A stretch of 64,000 bases of DNA from the NCBI RefSeq assembly GCF_001542415.1, contig NZ_LNCU01000070.1, positions 85,453 to 149,452 of the forward strand. Direction: 5' to 3'. Numbering within the stretch: the stretch's first letter is position 1; each line of letters opens with the position of its first letter. The notes beneath the pieces were generated by a model. The model was not told where the DNA came from, did not search any database, and saw only the letters and a program-made list of their open reading frames with translations. The position numbers were made by a program, and so were the translations under genes. Positions 19,782 through 29,050 of the stretch are shown piece by piece. Source of the stretch: Bradyrhizobium macuxiense (GTDB taxonomy: Bacteria > Pseudomonadota > Alphaproteobacteria > Rhizobiales > Xanthobacteraceae).

Positions 19782-20726
19782 ATGCGGTTCAAGGGCCTTG
19801 ATCTAAATCTCCTCGTCGCGCTCGATGCGTTGATGACTGAGCGCAATCTCACCGCAGCGGCACGCAAGATCAATCTGAGCCAGCCGGCCATGAGCGCCGC
19901 CGTCGCTCGCCTGCGCACCTATTTTCGTGATGAACTATTTACGATGAGAGGCCGGGAACTCGTCCCAACATCGCGTGCAGAGGGACTTGCGGCCCCGATT
20001 CGCGAGGCTCTGCTGCATATCCAGCTCTCTATTATTTCACGCGACGCATTCGATCCGGCGCAATCGACCCGCCGCTTCAGGGTGATCCTTTCGGACTTCA
20101 TGACGATCATCTTCTTTCGAAAGATCATAGACCGCATCGCACGGGAGGCCCCGGCCGTCCGCTTCGATTTGTTGCCGTTTTCAGACGAGCCCGACGAACT
20201 CCTACGACGGGGTGAAATCGATTTTCTGGTCGCGCCGGAGCTGTTTATGTCGAGCGCGCACCCGAAGGCGACATTATTTGAGGAGACGCTTGCGTGCGTA
20301 GGCTGCCGCACAAACAAGCAGCTAGCACGTCAGCTTACAATAGAGGGGTACATGTCAATGGGACATGTTGCCGCCAAGTTCGGGCGGGCACTGAGGCCCA
20401 ATATCGAAGAATGGTTTTTGCTTGAGCACGGCCTCAAGCGACGAATCGAGATCGTCGTGCAAGGGTTTAGCATGATCCCGCCAATCGTGCTGGACACCGT
20501 CCGCATCGGGACCATGCCTTTAAGACTGGCTAGGCATTTCGAGAAACTGATGCCCTTGCGGGTTGTCGAACCGCCGCTCCCACTTCCCGCATTCGCCGAG
20601 GCTATCCAATGGCCGGCCTTTCATAATACTGATCCGGCGAGCATTTGGATGCGGCGGTTATTGTTGCAGGAGGCCTCCAATATGGCTCCTCCCGGTGAGC
20701 CCCTCTCAAGCCGAAGACGCTGCTAA
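19782..20726 (+). CDS. nodD1: LysR-type flavonoid-responsive activator NodD1
   Basis: NodD binds nod boxes and activates nodulation genes when plant flavonoids are present. The 314-residue product begins [20 protein letters not shown] and has the winged helix-turn-helix [24 protein letters not shown] at about residues 22-45, followed by the LysR effector-binding domain. It starts 12 bases from the nod box of the divergent nod operon, and this placement is why I number it 1. It closely resembles the next gene, nodD2. The ATG lacks a strong ribosome-binding site. Confidence 0.97.
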   Translation: MRFKGLDLNLLVALDALMTERNLTAAARKINLSQPAMSAAVARLRTYFRDELFTMRGRELVPTSRAEGLAAPIREALLHIQLSIISRDAFDPAQSTRRFRVILSDFMTIIFFRKIIDRIAREAPAVRFDLLPFSDEPDELLRRGEIDFLVAPELFMSSAHPKATLFEETLACVGCRTNKQLARQLTIEGYMSMGHVAAKFGRALRPNIEEWFLLEHGLKRRIEIVVQGFSMIPPIVLDTVRIGTMPLRLARHFEKLMPLRVVEPPLPLPAFAEAIQWPAFHNTDPASIWMRRLLLQEASNMAPPGEPLSSRRRC

Positions 20727-21351
20727 TTTTCACTGCGACTCATTTCCACTCCTGGCATTCTACCAGTGGGCACCTTCGGTCCTTTGCACTGGAACGGTTC
20801 CTAGTCTTATGCCTGGATGCCTTTCCAGACGATCTGCTTGCAGCGGTATTGGCGGTGCTGTGACGCTGCTCAAAGACCGCTAGCCACGCGGCCACTCACG
20901 AACCTCCCTTAACGTTGGAATCGAACGCTTTGCAGCAAGCGTCGAATTATCGTCCGTTGGTCGTAACGTGACCTGGGTGTGCCGCACTGTCATGCATACT
21001 GCGTTGTGACCAAGCGGCCCCACCGAATGCAAGCCGCTTGAACCCGACGTGGCGTCAGGTTGTAGATTTGCAAAGAGCACACGCAAAGTGACCACGGCTA
21101 AGCCACGTTACGGACCGCTATTGCGATCCCACTTCGCCGGCACCAGGGGCGCCGCTAACGATCTTTGCAGTGATCGACGTGGTACGGCAATCCGGTGGCA
21201 GGGGCGCACCACAGGTCCTTTGGATTGTACGGACTCAGCGATGCGCCCGATCGCTTGCAGCAACAGTCGCGGACACAAGCGGCGGGATTGAGATTGTCAC
21301 AGGGGCTGCGCCGTGCACAGCAACGATGTAAACGCTTTCAAAAGAGTGAGC
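20727..21351. other. nodD1-nodD2 intergenic region with a nolA-like relic
   Basis: About 625 bases without an intact gene. At 21037-21068 it carries a copy of the MerR-type promoter motif described separately. Immediately after, the sequence at about 21089 (GTGACCACGGCTAAGCCACG) matches 15 of 20 bases of the nolA start (ATGACCAAAGCTACACCACG), at a similar distance from the motif as in nolA. The similarity fades soon after. I read this as a decayed duplicate of the nolA promoter and first codons. Confidence 0.5.
21037..21068 (+). promoter_or_regulatory. MerR-type promoter motif upstream of nodD2 (NolA box a)
   Basis: TTGAAC, a 19-base spacer containing GACGTGGCGTCAGGTTG, then TAGATT. The 19-base spacer is the hallmark of promoters twisted open by MerR-family activators, and NolA is such a protein. 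NolA is known to be required for nodD2 expression in B. japonicum. The nodD2 start is about 280 bases downstream, leaving a long leader. Confidence 0.6.
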
Positions 21352-22359
21352 ATGCGCTTCAAGGGCCTGGATCTTAATCTTCTCGTCGCACTCGATTCTC
21401 TGCTGACTGAGCGGACACTCACCGAGGCGGCGCGTAGGATTAATCTCAGCCAACCCGCCATGAGTGCCGCCGTTTCCCGGTTGCGCGCTTATTTCGGCGA
21501 TGAGCTATTTGCGATGAGAGGCCGCAGACTCGTCCCAACATCGCGTGCATTACGCCTCGCCGCCCCTGTCCGCGAGGCTCTGCTGCAGATTCACCTTTCC
21601 ATTATCTTGCATTATGAGTTCAACCCAGCCGAATCGGATCGCCGGTTTGTGATCCGTCTTTCGGACTGCAGCACTCTTGTGTTGTTCCAGAAGGTCGTGG
21701 AGCGTGTATCGCAGAGTGCTCCCAACGTCCGGTTCGAGTTGCTGCCCCCCGCCGACGATCACGATGAGCTTCTCCGACGTGGTGAAGTCGACTTCATAAT
21801 CTTGCCCGATACATTGATGTCCAGCGCCCATCCTAAGGCGAAGCTATTCGAGGATCGCCTCGTATGCGTCGGCTGCCGCACCAACAAGCAGCTATCACGG
21901 CGGCTCACATTCGAGAGATATTTGTCTACGGGACAAGTCGCAGTTAGGTGTACACCTGCGGGAACGTCCGCGATCGAGGAATGCTTTTTCTTTGAGCACG
22001 GCCTCAAGCGGCGCGTCGAAGTTGCCGTGCAGAGCTTCAGTATGGTCCCGCCCATGCTATTGGGCACTGGCCGTATAGGAATGCTGCCCTTAAGGCTTGT
22101 TAAGCATCTCGAGAGAACGACACCACTACGGATAGTTGACCTACCGTTCCCACTTCCTGCATTCACCGAAACCATCCAGTGGCCGACCTTTCACAACAGT
22201 GATCCGGCAAGCACATGGATGCGGGCGATAATCTTGCAGGAGGCGTCCTGCATGGCCCCACCCGACGACTCCACGCAAGCTTCTAGTCCCGCTAAAGCGG
22301 CTCCATGCGTCTCGTCACCCACTCCACCTAATGATCGGATCCGCCTGGATCCCCAGTGA
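21352..22359 (+). CDS. nodD2: LysR-type regulator NodD2
   Basis: Second NodD, 335 residues from the ATG at 21352 ([20 protein letters not shown]), which aligns with the NodD1 start; the upstream ATG at 21313 is not conserved. It has the same helix-turn-helix ([24 protein letters not shown]) and effector domain as NodD1 and a tail about 20 residues longer (QASSPAKAAPCVSSPTPPND). In B. japonicum NodD2 acts as a repressor of nod genes at high cell density, downstream of NolA. No nod box lies in front of it; instead a NolA-type motif is present. Confidence 0.96.
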   Translation: MRFKGLDLNLLVALDSLLTERTLTEAARRINLSQPAMSAAVSRLRAYFGDELFAMRGRRLVPTSRALRLAAPVREALLQIHLSIILHYEFNPAESDRRFVIRLSDCSTLVLFQKVVERVSQSAPNVRFELLPPADDHDELLRRGEVDFIILPDTLMSSAHPKAKLFEDRLVCVGCRTNKQLSRRLTFERYLSTGQVAVRCTPAGTSAIEECFFFEHGLKRRVEVAVQSFSMVPPMLLGTGRIGMLPLRLVKHLERTTPLRIVDLPFPLPAFTETIQWPTFHNSDPASTWMRAIILQEASCMAPPDDSTQASSPAKAAPCVSSPTPPNDRIRLDPQ

Positions 22360-22829
22360 GAACCCATAGCCATCCCATCATAACCGTCGCTTCTTTAACC
22401 GCCTACGCTCTGCCGCAAGACGCGAGTTCCGGCTACTCCTTTTGCGTGCATTGTACTCTCGCCGTCCGCCTCCCGCCTGCGCGCCGGACGCACGACAGTT
22501 CGTTGCCATTCAAGATCCATCTTCACGCTATTGTGCACACCGCTGCAAATTGCTATCGAGCCCGCCGCGCGAGGCACCGGCTCAAGCCATCAGTTGGAGC
22601 CGCTGTGGATATAGGATCCAGCAATCGACAGCAGAAGCGAAGTGCGATGCCCGGAGACTAGAACAGCAATCGCCAGGCTTGTGCTGAGGCGTGCAGACGT
22701 AGGCGAGGTAGCGTCATTAGTGAGTTTGATGGACGTGATTTCCCCTGGAGCTTGATCTAACGACGATACACGAAACATCCACATGCTTGCGCCGGAATGG
22801 AAGAAGGTTCAGCTAGTCCCTTGAAATAG
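22360..22829. other. nodD2-nolA intergenic region
   Basis: About 470 bases with no convincing gene on either strand. The nolA promoter motif follows directly. A second (constitutive, P1) nolA promoter should lie here but was not recognised. Confidence 0.4.
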
Positions 22830-22861
22830 CTTGAATCTCACGTGACGTCAGGTTGTAGGCT
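22830..22861 (+). promoter_or_regulatory. MerR-type promoter motif of nolA (NolA box b)
   Basis: TTGAAT, 19-base spacer with CACGTGACGTCAGGTTG, then TAGGCT. The predicted start point would be about 22868, only some nine bases before the nolA ATG at 22877. Such a transcript could hardly serve the first ATG, which fits reports that a NolA-dependent promoter P2 makes mRNA for the shorter forms NolA2 and NolA3. Confidence 0.65.
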
Positions 22862-22876
22862 TTGAATCGAAGAACC

Positions 22877-23590
22877 ATGACCAAAGCTACACCACGAAGG
22901 CGTCGATGGCGCATTGGAGAACTCGCAGATGCTACCGGAGTTACGGTACGCACTTTGCATCACTATGAGCACACGGGTCTACTTGCAGCCTCGGAGCGTA
23001 CCGACGGCGGTCATCGAATGTACGACCGCGAAAGTGTACAGCGAGTTCATCAGATTCTAGCACTACGTGAGCTTGGCTTCTCTCTCCACGAGATACGTAA
23101 GGCGATGGAAGGGCGCACTTCGCTTACTGACCTATTGCGTTCACATTTGGAGCGGATTGAGCTTCAGGTCACGCGCGCGACGCTGCTGCGAGATCGTCTG
23201 CGTAATATGACAACCGATGGTGACGTGCAGGTGAGCGTAGACGAGCTGCCTGCCACCTTGGACGCGATGTCGAGAGTCGAGAAACGCGCTCAGCCCCACC
23301 GATGCACATGCAAGCTAGCCGCTGAGCGAGAGGAGCGGTGGCGACGAATTCGCGATGAATTGCGCGATTGCATGGATCACGGCGAGCATCCTTCCAGCGA
23401 GCGCACAAGGGCCGTGGCGCTGGAGGCGCGCTTGCTATTCAGCGAAATCGCAGGAGTTGAATCGACGGTCTCGACAATCCTGAAGGTTCTTGCACGATTG
23501 AGCGCCCCTCGTAGTCTGGCGGGCTGGGATCCCATTCTAATGCAGTACCTCGATCTCGCCCTTGCGGCGCTGGAGAATCAGTCGCACTGA
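22877..23590 (+). CDS. nolA: MerR-family nodulation regulator NolA
   Basis: NolA controls genotype-specific nodulation and activates nodD2 in B. japonicum. The 237-residue protein has the MerR helix-turn-helix at about residues 10-80 (WRIGELADATGVTVRTLHHYEHTGLL, ALRELGFSLHEIRKAM), then a dimerisation helix and a C-terminal effector-type domain with a Cys pair (RCTCKLAAEREERWRRIRDEL). The ATG at 22877 is used; a TTG five codons upstream would fall within or before the promoter. Internal ATGs (for example HRMYDRES) could give the known shorter NolA forms. Confidence 0.95.
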   Translation: MTKATPRRRRWRIGELADATGVTVRTLHHYEHTGLLAASERTDGGHRMYDRESVQRVHQILALRELGFSLHEIRKAMEGRTSLTDLLRSHLERIELQVTRATLLRDRLRNMTTDGDVQVSVDELPATLDAMSRVEKRAQPHRCTCKLAAEREERWRRIRDELRDCMDHGEHPSSERTRAVALEARLLFSEIAGVESTVSTILKVLARLSAPRSLAGWDPILMQYLDLALAALENQSH

Positions 23591-23761
23591 CGTTACCCAG
23601 CGCGGTGGATGCGTGACCACTCTGAGTTCCAGGCCCCTCTGGAAGTCAGCGAAACGCTCGATCCGGACTCGCCTCGCGCTCAATCGCGCTGCTCCTACTC
23701 CACTTGCTCTACGATCCACACTGCCCGGACGTAATGATTGGCTTGCGCGAATCGGAAGGGG

Positions 23762-23793
23762 CTTGAAACGCACGTAGCGTCACATTGTACGGT
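23762..23793 (+). promoter_or_regulatory. MerR-type promoter motif (NolA box c)
   Basis: TTGAAA, 19-base spacer with CACGTAGCGTCACATTG, then TACGGT. It points rightward to the small membrane gene at 23912 and to hisC at 24325. The flanks of this copy and of box d share extra bases (AGAAGGGGCTTGAA-like, and an AAGGGA about 130 bases downstream). The rest of the 23591-23911 gap holds no gene. Confidence 0.6.
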
Positions 23794-23911
23794 CCACTGC
23801 AGATAGCCAGCGCTCCCGGGCAACGACACAATCTTGCTGTCGAAGCCGTCAAGTAGAACTGAGTGTCCTGGCCACGCGGCGCCCCGTGGATCTGGCAAGG
23901 GAATCTAAGTG

Positions 23912-24115
23912 ATGAGACGCATTGATAACATCGTTGTTGCGATACTCGCGTCCTTTCTCGCGCTCGCAGTTGTCGCGACGTTTCTGCTGCTGGTGACGGG
24001 GCTCGCTGAGTTATCCAATGCTGACGTGCCAGACTGCCAGTCGATACCGGACGGCAAACTATTGACACCATCGCGGGTCTGGTACGGAGGCTCTCCACTG
24101 CGGAAGAGACTGTGA
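23912..24115 (+). CDS. Small single-pass membrane protein
   Basis: A 67-residue product starting MRRIDNIVVAILASFLALAV. It has one clear membrane segment (about residues 7-31) with a short basic N-terminus, followed by a soluble tail of about 35 residues ending WYGGSPLRKRL. AAGGGAAT precedes the ATG by about eight bases. It is the first gene after NolA box c, about 120 bases from the predicted start point, so it may belong to the NolA regulon. No family is recognised. Confidence 0.5.
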   Translation: MRRIDNIVVAILASFLALAVVATFLLLVTGLAELSNADVPDCQSIPDGKLLTPSRVWYGGSPLRKRL

Positions 24116-24324
24116 CAGCGGGTCTGGTCTGCTTCTCCAGATTCTTCTTCGAAGAGACTCAACCTCGCTTGACGATCGCGTCGGCTTTCGATCGTCCGGC
24201 CAGTTTGGTTTGCCGCTTTCCTCGCCGCAAACGATAGCGCTCGATTGCCGCAATATCTGGCAAGCTAACGGGCTCTGCATACTGACGTTGTGGCAGCGCT
24301 CTCGGTGCCCCATAGGAGACCACC

Positions 24325-25428
24325 ATGTCGGACGAAAAACTGCAGAACGTGCTTTCTTCTCTTACTCCAGTGGCGCGCCAGTTGGATGTCCTGCCATCGG
24401 GCCGGCCTGCCCCAGACGCGAGTTACGTGAAACTGGACACGAACGAGAACCCATTCCCGTTGCCGCCCATTGTCATGCAAGGCGCGCGCGCAGCTCTTGA
24501 GCGGCAGTACCTGTACCCAGAAAATGACAACATCAGCTTGAGGGAAGCAGCCGCCCGCGCCTACGGCATCGCAACGGATCAAGTGATCGCCGGCAATGGC
24601 TCATCTGAACTTCTTGGGCTGATCTACAGAGCCTTCCTAACGCCCGGTGATCGCGTTGCAATGCTCTCGCCCGGCTTTTCGTTCAACCGCAAGCTCGCGA
24701 TGTTGCACGCCGCGCAACTCCTCGAGATAGACAGTGCGGGGCCCGATTCCTTACCGATCGAGGAGTTGCTTTCCGGCCCCGCGACAGACGCCAAGTTTGT
24801 TCTATTGGCTAATCCGAATAATCCAACCGGCGTCTTCGTTCCGCTCGCCGATATCGAACGTTTGCTGGTACGATCGGATCGCCTTATCGTCCTAGACGAG
24901 GCCTATGTCGACTTTGCGCCCGACAATGGCCTACGGCTTCTGAGCCGTTATGCGAATCTTCTGATTCTTCGAACGCTCTCGAAAAGCTATGCTGCCGCTG
25001 GCATTCGCGTCGGCTTCGGTTTCGGCCATCCTGCGCTTATCGGCAGGCTGCGTAACATCCAGAACGTTTTCAATATGAACGTTATCGGCCAAGCAATTGG
25101 CATCAGCATCCTTTCGCATCTCGCCGCGTACAATGATAACCATCGGCACATCAGAGATGAAAGGCAGAGAGTTGCAGCTGAGCTATCTCGGATCGGTTTT
25201 TGTGTAACACCGTCCCACGCAAATTTCGTGCTAGCCCACGTCCCTGTCGGACAGGATGGCAGATGGTGGCAAGCGGCCTTGGCGGAGGAGAAGGTTCTTG
25301 TCGCTTCCTTCCCCGATGAGAGTCTTGAAAGCTGTATCCGCATTAGCATTGGTACAAAAGATCAAATGGATGCGTTTCTGGCGGCGACCAATGCGATTTC
25401 AGCACGCACAACGCGCCGCGGTTGCTAG
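24325..25428 (+). CDS. hisC: HisC-like PLP aminotransferase
   Basis: Class I/II pyridoxal-phosphate aminotransferase of the histidinol-phosphate type. The 367 residues contain KLDTNENPFPLPP, GNGSSELLGLIYRAF, NPNNPTG, VLDEAYVDFAP, the Schiff-base lysine in RTLSKSYAAAGIRVGF, and the C-terminal RISIGTKDQM. Ribosome-binding site TAGGAGA precedes the ATG by seven bases. A housekeeping hisC normally lies elsewhere in the chromosome, so this symbiosis-region copy may act on another substrate, for instance aromatic or imidazole amino compounds. The next gene is a luciferase-like monooxygenase about 300 bases on. Family is certain, substrate is not. Confidence 0.88.
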   Translation: MSDEKLQNVLSSLTPVARQLDVLPSGRPAPDASYVKLDTNENPFPLPPIVMQGARAALERQYLYPENDNISLREAAARAYGIATDQVIAGNGSSELLGLIYRAFLTPGDRVAMLSPGFSFNRKLAMLHAAQLLEIDSAGPDSLPIEELLSGPATDAKFVLLANPNNPTGVFVPLADIERLLVRSDRLIVLDEAYVDFAPDNGLRLLSRYANLLILRTLSKSYAAAGIRVGFGFGHPALIGRLRNIQNVFNMNVIGQAIGISILSHLAAYNDNHRHIRDERQRVAAELSRIGFCVTPSHANFVLAHVPVGQDGRWWQAALAEEKVLVASFPDESLESCIRISIGTKDQMDAFLAATNAISARTTRRGC

Positions 25429-25724
25429 CTGCGCCCCTTACCCAGCCGATCGGTAGGAAACTGACATGAGGGCAGGATGCTCGAGATGGTTTCGTGTTGC
25501 TTTGGTCGGCGAACAATGCAGTGCACTGGCCCGGGCTCCAATTCGGACAAGAGCCGCCAGCGCTTCGACGATCACGTTTGCGGACCGGGCATCGTGATCA
25601 GCCGCCAAGCAACACACCCAGAATAGACCTCTAACGGCGATCATACGACAGACGTTGACCAGCCTGATCGCTCGCGGCCTGAAGTGAACAGGACTTCCTG
25701 CATTCTAAAATTGGAGACAACCGA

Positions 25725-26753
25725 GTGACGAATCGCAATCCTTCGAAACTGACGTGCGGAATTTTCGATCATCTGGACGACGATGGCCGCGATGCCGCGC
25801 GACAGTACGCAGATCGCCTGGCGTTGGCGGAAGCGTGCGACTCTCTCGGCTTCTATGCATACCATTTGGCCGAGCACCATTGTACGCCGCACGGGAGAGG
25901 TCCGTCGCCGAATCTGTTCTTGTCAAGCGTCGCTCAACGCACGCGGCAACTTCGCGTTGGTCCTCTGGTAATGCTACTTAACCTCTATCACCCACTGCGG
26001 GCATTCGAGGAACTCTGTATGCTCGACCAATTGAGCTGTGGCAGACTAGAGCTCGGCATCGGACGGGGCTCACTGCCGATCGAATTGGGCTATTTCGGCA
26101 TCAGTGCCAACGATGCTCCAGGCCGATATGAGGAAGCTAGCGAAATCCTCTCGAACGCGATGAAAGACCAGACGCTTTCCTACCATGGGCATCATTTTGA
26201 ACTGAACAATGTTCCCTTGACGCTAAAGCCGGTTCAACGTCCATGTCCTCCAACCTGGGTCGCCAGCAATCGGCCTGAATCGGCGGCCTGGGCCGCTACG
26301 AACGGCGCGAATCTCGCGTGCGTAGGCCCCTCCTCTATCATTCGAAAGACTACGGATGCCTTCCGCGCGCATTTACCCCGTACCACTAGCCCGGATGATC
26401 GAGAGCCATTCACGGGATTGCTCCGCATGATCGTGATTGCGCGTTCTGATGAAGAAGCATACCTGCTGGCGGCAACTGCGTACCAACGATGGCTCGAGAG
26501 CTTTATGTTCCTTTATGAGCTCAACGCCGTTCCGACACCACCTAACCTGCCGCTGACCTTCGATGCGGCACTTGAGAGCGAATTGTGCGTCGTTGGAAAG
26601 CCCGCTTCCGTCCGACGACATCTTCTTAACCAGATGGAAGAGGCAGGTGCCAACTACCTGCTTTGTCAGCTTGCGTTTGGCAATCTTCCCCTGGAAGTTT
26701 CGGTTTACACCGCGGCCAAACTCCAATCTGAGCTTGTCGCTCGGCCTTGCTGA
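25725..26753 (+). CDS. Luciferase-like flavin monooxygenase
   Basis: A 342-residue member of the bacterial-luciferase-like (LLM) flavin monooxygenase family, which uses reduced flavin and oxygen on small organic substrates. Evidence: YAYHLAEHHCTPHG near the N-terminus, RVGPLVMLLNLYHPLRAFEELCMLDQLSCGRLELGIGRG (the core LLM strand), YEEASEIL and VGKPASVRRHL. The start is a GTG with GGAGA eight bases upstream. With the preceding HisC-like enzyme it could form a short pathway; substrates are unknown. Confidence 0.85.
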   Translation: MTNRNPSKLTCGIFDHLDDDGRDAARQYADRLALAEACDSLGFYAYHLAEHHCTPHGRGPSPNLFLSSVAQRTRQLRVGPLVMLLNLYHPLRAFEELCMLDQLSCGRLELGIGRGSLPIELGYFGISANDAPGRYEEASEILSNAMKDQTLSYHGHHFELNNVPLTLKPVQRPCPPTWVASNRPESAAWAATNGANLACVGPSSIIRKTTDAFRAHLPRTTSPDDREPFTGLLRMIVIARSDEEAYLLAATAYQRWLESFMFLYELNAVPTPPNLPLTFDAALESELCVVGKPASVRRHLLNQMEEAGANYLLCQLAFGNLPLEVSVYTAAKLQSELVARPC

Positions 26754-27852
26754 GGATGCATCTTTCGACTGCTTGAGCTCACTCGGTCACACGCCCGCTT
26801 CTTCCTCAATCCAGTCGCTACGTGCCACGGCGTGGCACGTACACTGGCTCGCGATCAGCCGCCCATCGCCTTGCTCAACAGGAGATCCACGGACTATCTC
26901 TGCGAGCCGCTAAGCGGGGCGGCGTCACCGCATCTCGCGGCGAGGCCATTCAGAGTGGTGCGTCTTGAGCACGAGGCATGCCATCGCTGCTGTCAATGTC
27001 TCAGATGCTGCGAGCACTGCCCCTGGATCGCGGTGGTAAAGATCGACATCTACTCAGTACGCGCTTCGTTCACCAACTTTGATAAGCGCGCACGGCACGT
27101 CGCGGATGGCCCATCGGCGATCTGGATGTGTCCCATCAAAACAATCGATTGTACCGCTTTTGCACGAATACAATACATAATCGCCTGCCTTCAGGAAGTC
27201 GTATTCCGGACCACCGTATGACCATGAATTCTCCACCTTCAGCACATTTTTCATGTGAATTTGACATGGAAACGTCAGTGGTTATTCGCGGTGCAGCGCA
27301 TTCCCGCTGTCCAGATGGAGAGGTGTACCGCAGCGATTCTCGTCCCGGCTGCACTCACACGCGGACCCATGCCGGGCGACGCAATGACTTCGCGCTTCTC
27401 GCCTGGTTTTGGCATCTCATGACCACCACTATTTAATCCCTCGTTTGCTCGGCCCCACTGAGCGAGCGTGCACTCCATGAACCTGTTTTCTATAACCGGC
27501 TCCATCGCAATCACGTGTCATGCGCAGCTCTCGACAATCATTAGAAGCGCGTAAGCGATTTATGCAGCACCAACGTCGCGTTCGCCACAATGTAGCGACG
27601 GACAGGTTCAACGATCGTGCCATAGATCGTGGTGCATTGGCGCCACCGGCGCCCGTTGTCAACAATTGCGAATTTCAGTTTTTCTCGACACACCTATCCC
27701 GCGCTCTCTCACTTCCTGTGACACCTGATGCGCAGGCCACAATTGGGCAATAGCGATTGGTCCTCACGCAAGGCTGGGGACTCATCAAACGGGAATGAAG
27801 GACCGGCCGTCATCCGCACCACCACTGCATTTAGTTGATCTGGAGAGACATC
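26754..27852. other. Gene-poor stretch with a nod box
   Basis: About 1.1 kb. It holds the second nod box (27113-27159) and several overlapping short frames, none with a good start. A plus-strand frame (26832-27221) has a CxxCxxCxxxCP run, and a minus-strand frame (27054-27254, starting MKNVLKVENSW) looks protein-like, but they overlap each other and the nod box. Confidence 0.4.
27113..27159 (+). promoter_or_regulatory. Second nod box, pointing right
   Basis: The plus strand has both NodD half-sites with exact spacing: ATC-N9-GAT (ATCGGCGATCTGGAT) and ATC-N9-GAT (ATCAAAACAATCGAT), six bases apart and followed by TGTACC. It is as good a match as the nodA box. The next solid rightward gene is the hypothetical protein at 27853, about 700 bases away, so either the target is that gene, a small transcript, or the original gene has been lost. 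Confidence 0.8.
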
Positions 27853-28326
27853 ATGAACTTGGACTGTTGCAATTCGCGCGTCGATCACCTCAAGCAAAGC
27901 ATTGGCCGCCAAGTGGAAGCAGTTGCCGGACTGATCTGCGAGGACAAGAACGCGCTCCACGCGATGCAACTGCTCAACAAGCTCACAAGCGCACTTGTTC
28001 GAGCAGAGCAAGATCGCGAGCGGTTAGGCAACACGACAACCCGCAGCGAACTTGACGATAGGCGGACCGCCCCGTTACGACCGGGGCACAACGGGGTTTG
28101 CTATCCAGAAGACCTTCTGGTTTTGGGGACGCTTTTTGACCGAGCAGTCGCGACCTTGCCAGCCGTCATGCAAACTACGGCCAATCGAGCTACGATCGCG
28201 CGGTTTATTCTAGCGCGTGCAGTGGTCGTTGAAGGTCGAGTAGCTGTCTTCGATGCAATCGATGAAGCTCTCTGCTTCTGTCAACTCATCAAAGAGACCG
28301 CCGGCTCGAGCTTGTGCTCTGTTTGA
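27853..28326 (+). CDS. Hypothetical protein, possible nod-box target
   Basis: A 157-residue helical protein starting MNLDCCNSRVDHLKQSIGRQ. GGAGAG lies six bases before this ATG, which is why I reject the upstream start at 27835. Seven cysteines include CC at residues 5-6 and a CFC near the C-terminus. No domain, signal peptide or membrane segment is recognised. It is the first convincing gene downstream of the second nod box. Confidence 0.6.
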   Translation: MNLDCCNSRVDHLKQSIGRQVEAVAGLICEDKNALHAMQLLNKLTSALVRAEQDRERLGNTTTRSELDDRRTAPLRPGHNGVCYPEDLLVLGTLFDRAVATLPAVMQTTANRATIARFILARAVVVEGRVAVFDAIDEALCFCQLIKETAGSSLCSV

Positions 28327-29050
28327 TCAATGCCGTCACTCGGCCCAGCATTGCTCGACGCCCTTCCCCCTCCAAATGAGGTGGGTTCACGCCGCTGTCG
28401 GGTCGCCGCTAATTTTCTCGGCGCCGAACGAGGCTACCCTTGCTCCCATGACTAAGGTGACGACCGCGTTGTTATTCGCCGCCAGGCCCCGCACGGCCGA
28501 GAGGACACAACTCCGTCCTCTCGGCCGCTCGCTACTGAAACAGTAGGATGCACCTAACTGGTCCTTTTGATTGGCGCCTGCGTCGACGCATTAGATCCCG
28601 ATAGGAACCCGGTCAGTCATACCCCCGGGATTATTCTCTCACTCGCACGGTCTCTCTGGCCTGCGAAGGTCTTCGAAGATCGCTTATAGCGTCCAACCGC
28701 CGGAAAATGCCCGCTTAGGCAACAGGCGCGTGTTTCCTTGCGTCTGGAAATCGAGACATCATCCTCGTCCGCACGCTGGAGCAGGCGGCAAGTCGCCTTC
28801 TCAAGAGAGAGCGCCGCACAATTTGCTCAACCCGCTACCTGTTCCACGGCATAGACAGCTGTTGTCGCCAGTCAACGTCAACTCGTATGCTTTGAACGGC
28901 GACTGGATGTTTGAAGCTGGCTCAACAACCTCCCGCCACGTGAGATTACGGCCATTTCTTGCGCCGACTTGTTGTGTTGGGGTTACAGCAATTCGCATTG
29001 ATGTTGCTATTACGCACAGCGCCGGGGCAATGGAAAGGAACGAAACTCGA
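28327..29050. other. Intergenic region before the outer-membrane protein gene
   Basis: About 720 bases. It contains a perfect hairpin (listed separately) and the promoter region of the Omp25-type gene. The plus-strand frame of the latter extends back to 28730, but that part is not protein-like and precedes the signal peptide. Confidence 0.4.
28495..28526. terminator. Perfect 12-bp hairpin (possible terminator)
   Basis: GGCCGAGAGGAC, eight-base loop, GTCCTCTCGGCC: a perfect 12-bp, GC-rich stem about 170 bases after the hypothetical gene at 27853-28326. There is no T run on either side, so it could be a Rho-assisted end, an RNA-processing signal or a small-RNA element. Confidence 0.4.

Noticed and set aside
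26831..26850. TGGCACGTACACTGGCTC resembling a sigma54 promoter
   Set aside because: The required GC is one base out of register (GG-N11-GC would be needed), and there is no TTGC.
26832..27221. Plus-strand frame with a CxxCxxCxxxCP ferredoxin-like run
   Set aside because: No second cluster motif of a normal ferredoxin, no ribosome-binding site, and the nod box lies inside the frame.
27054..27254. Minus-strand 66-codon frame starting MKNVLKVENSW
   Set aside because: Protein-like, but without a ribosome-binding site and overlapping both the nod box and the plus-strand frame; left uncalled.
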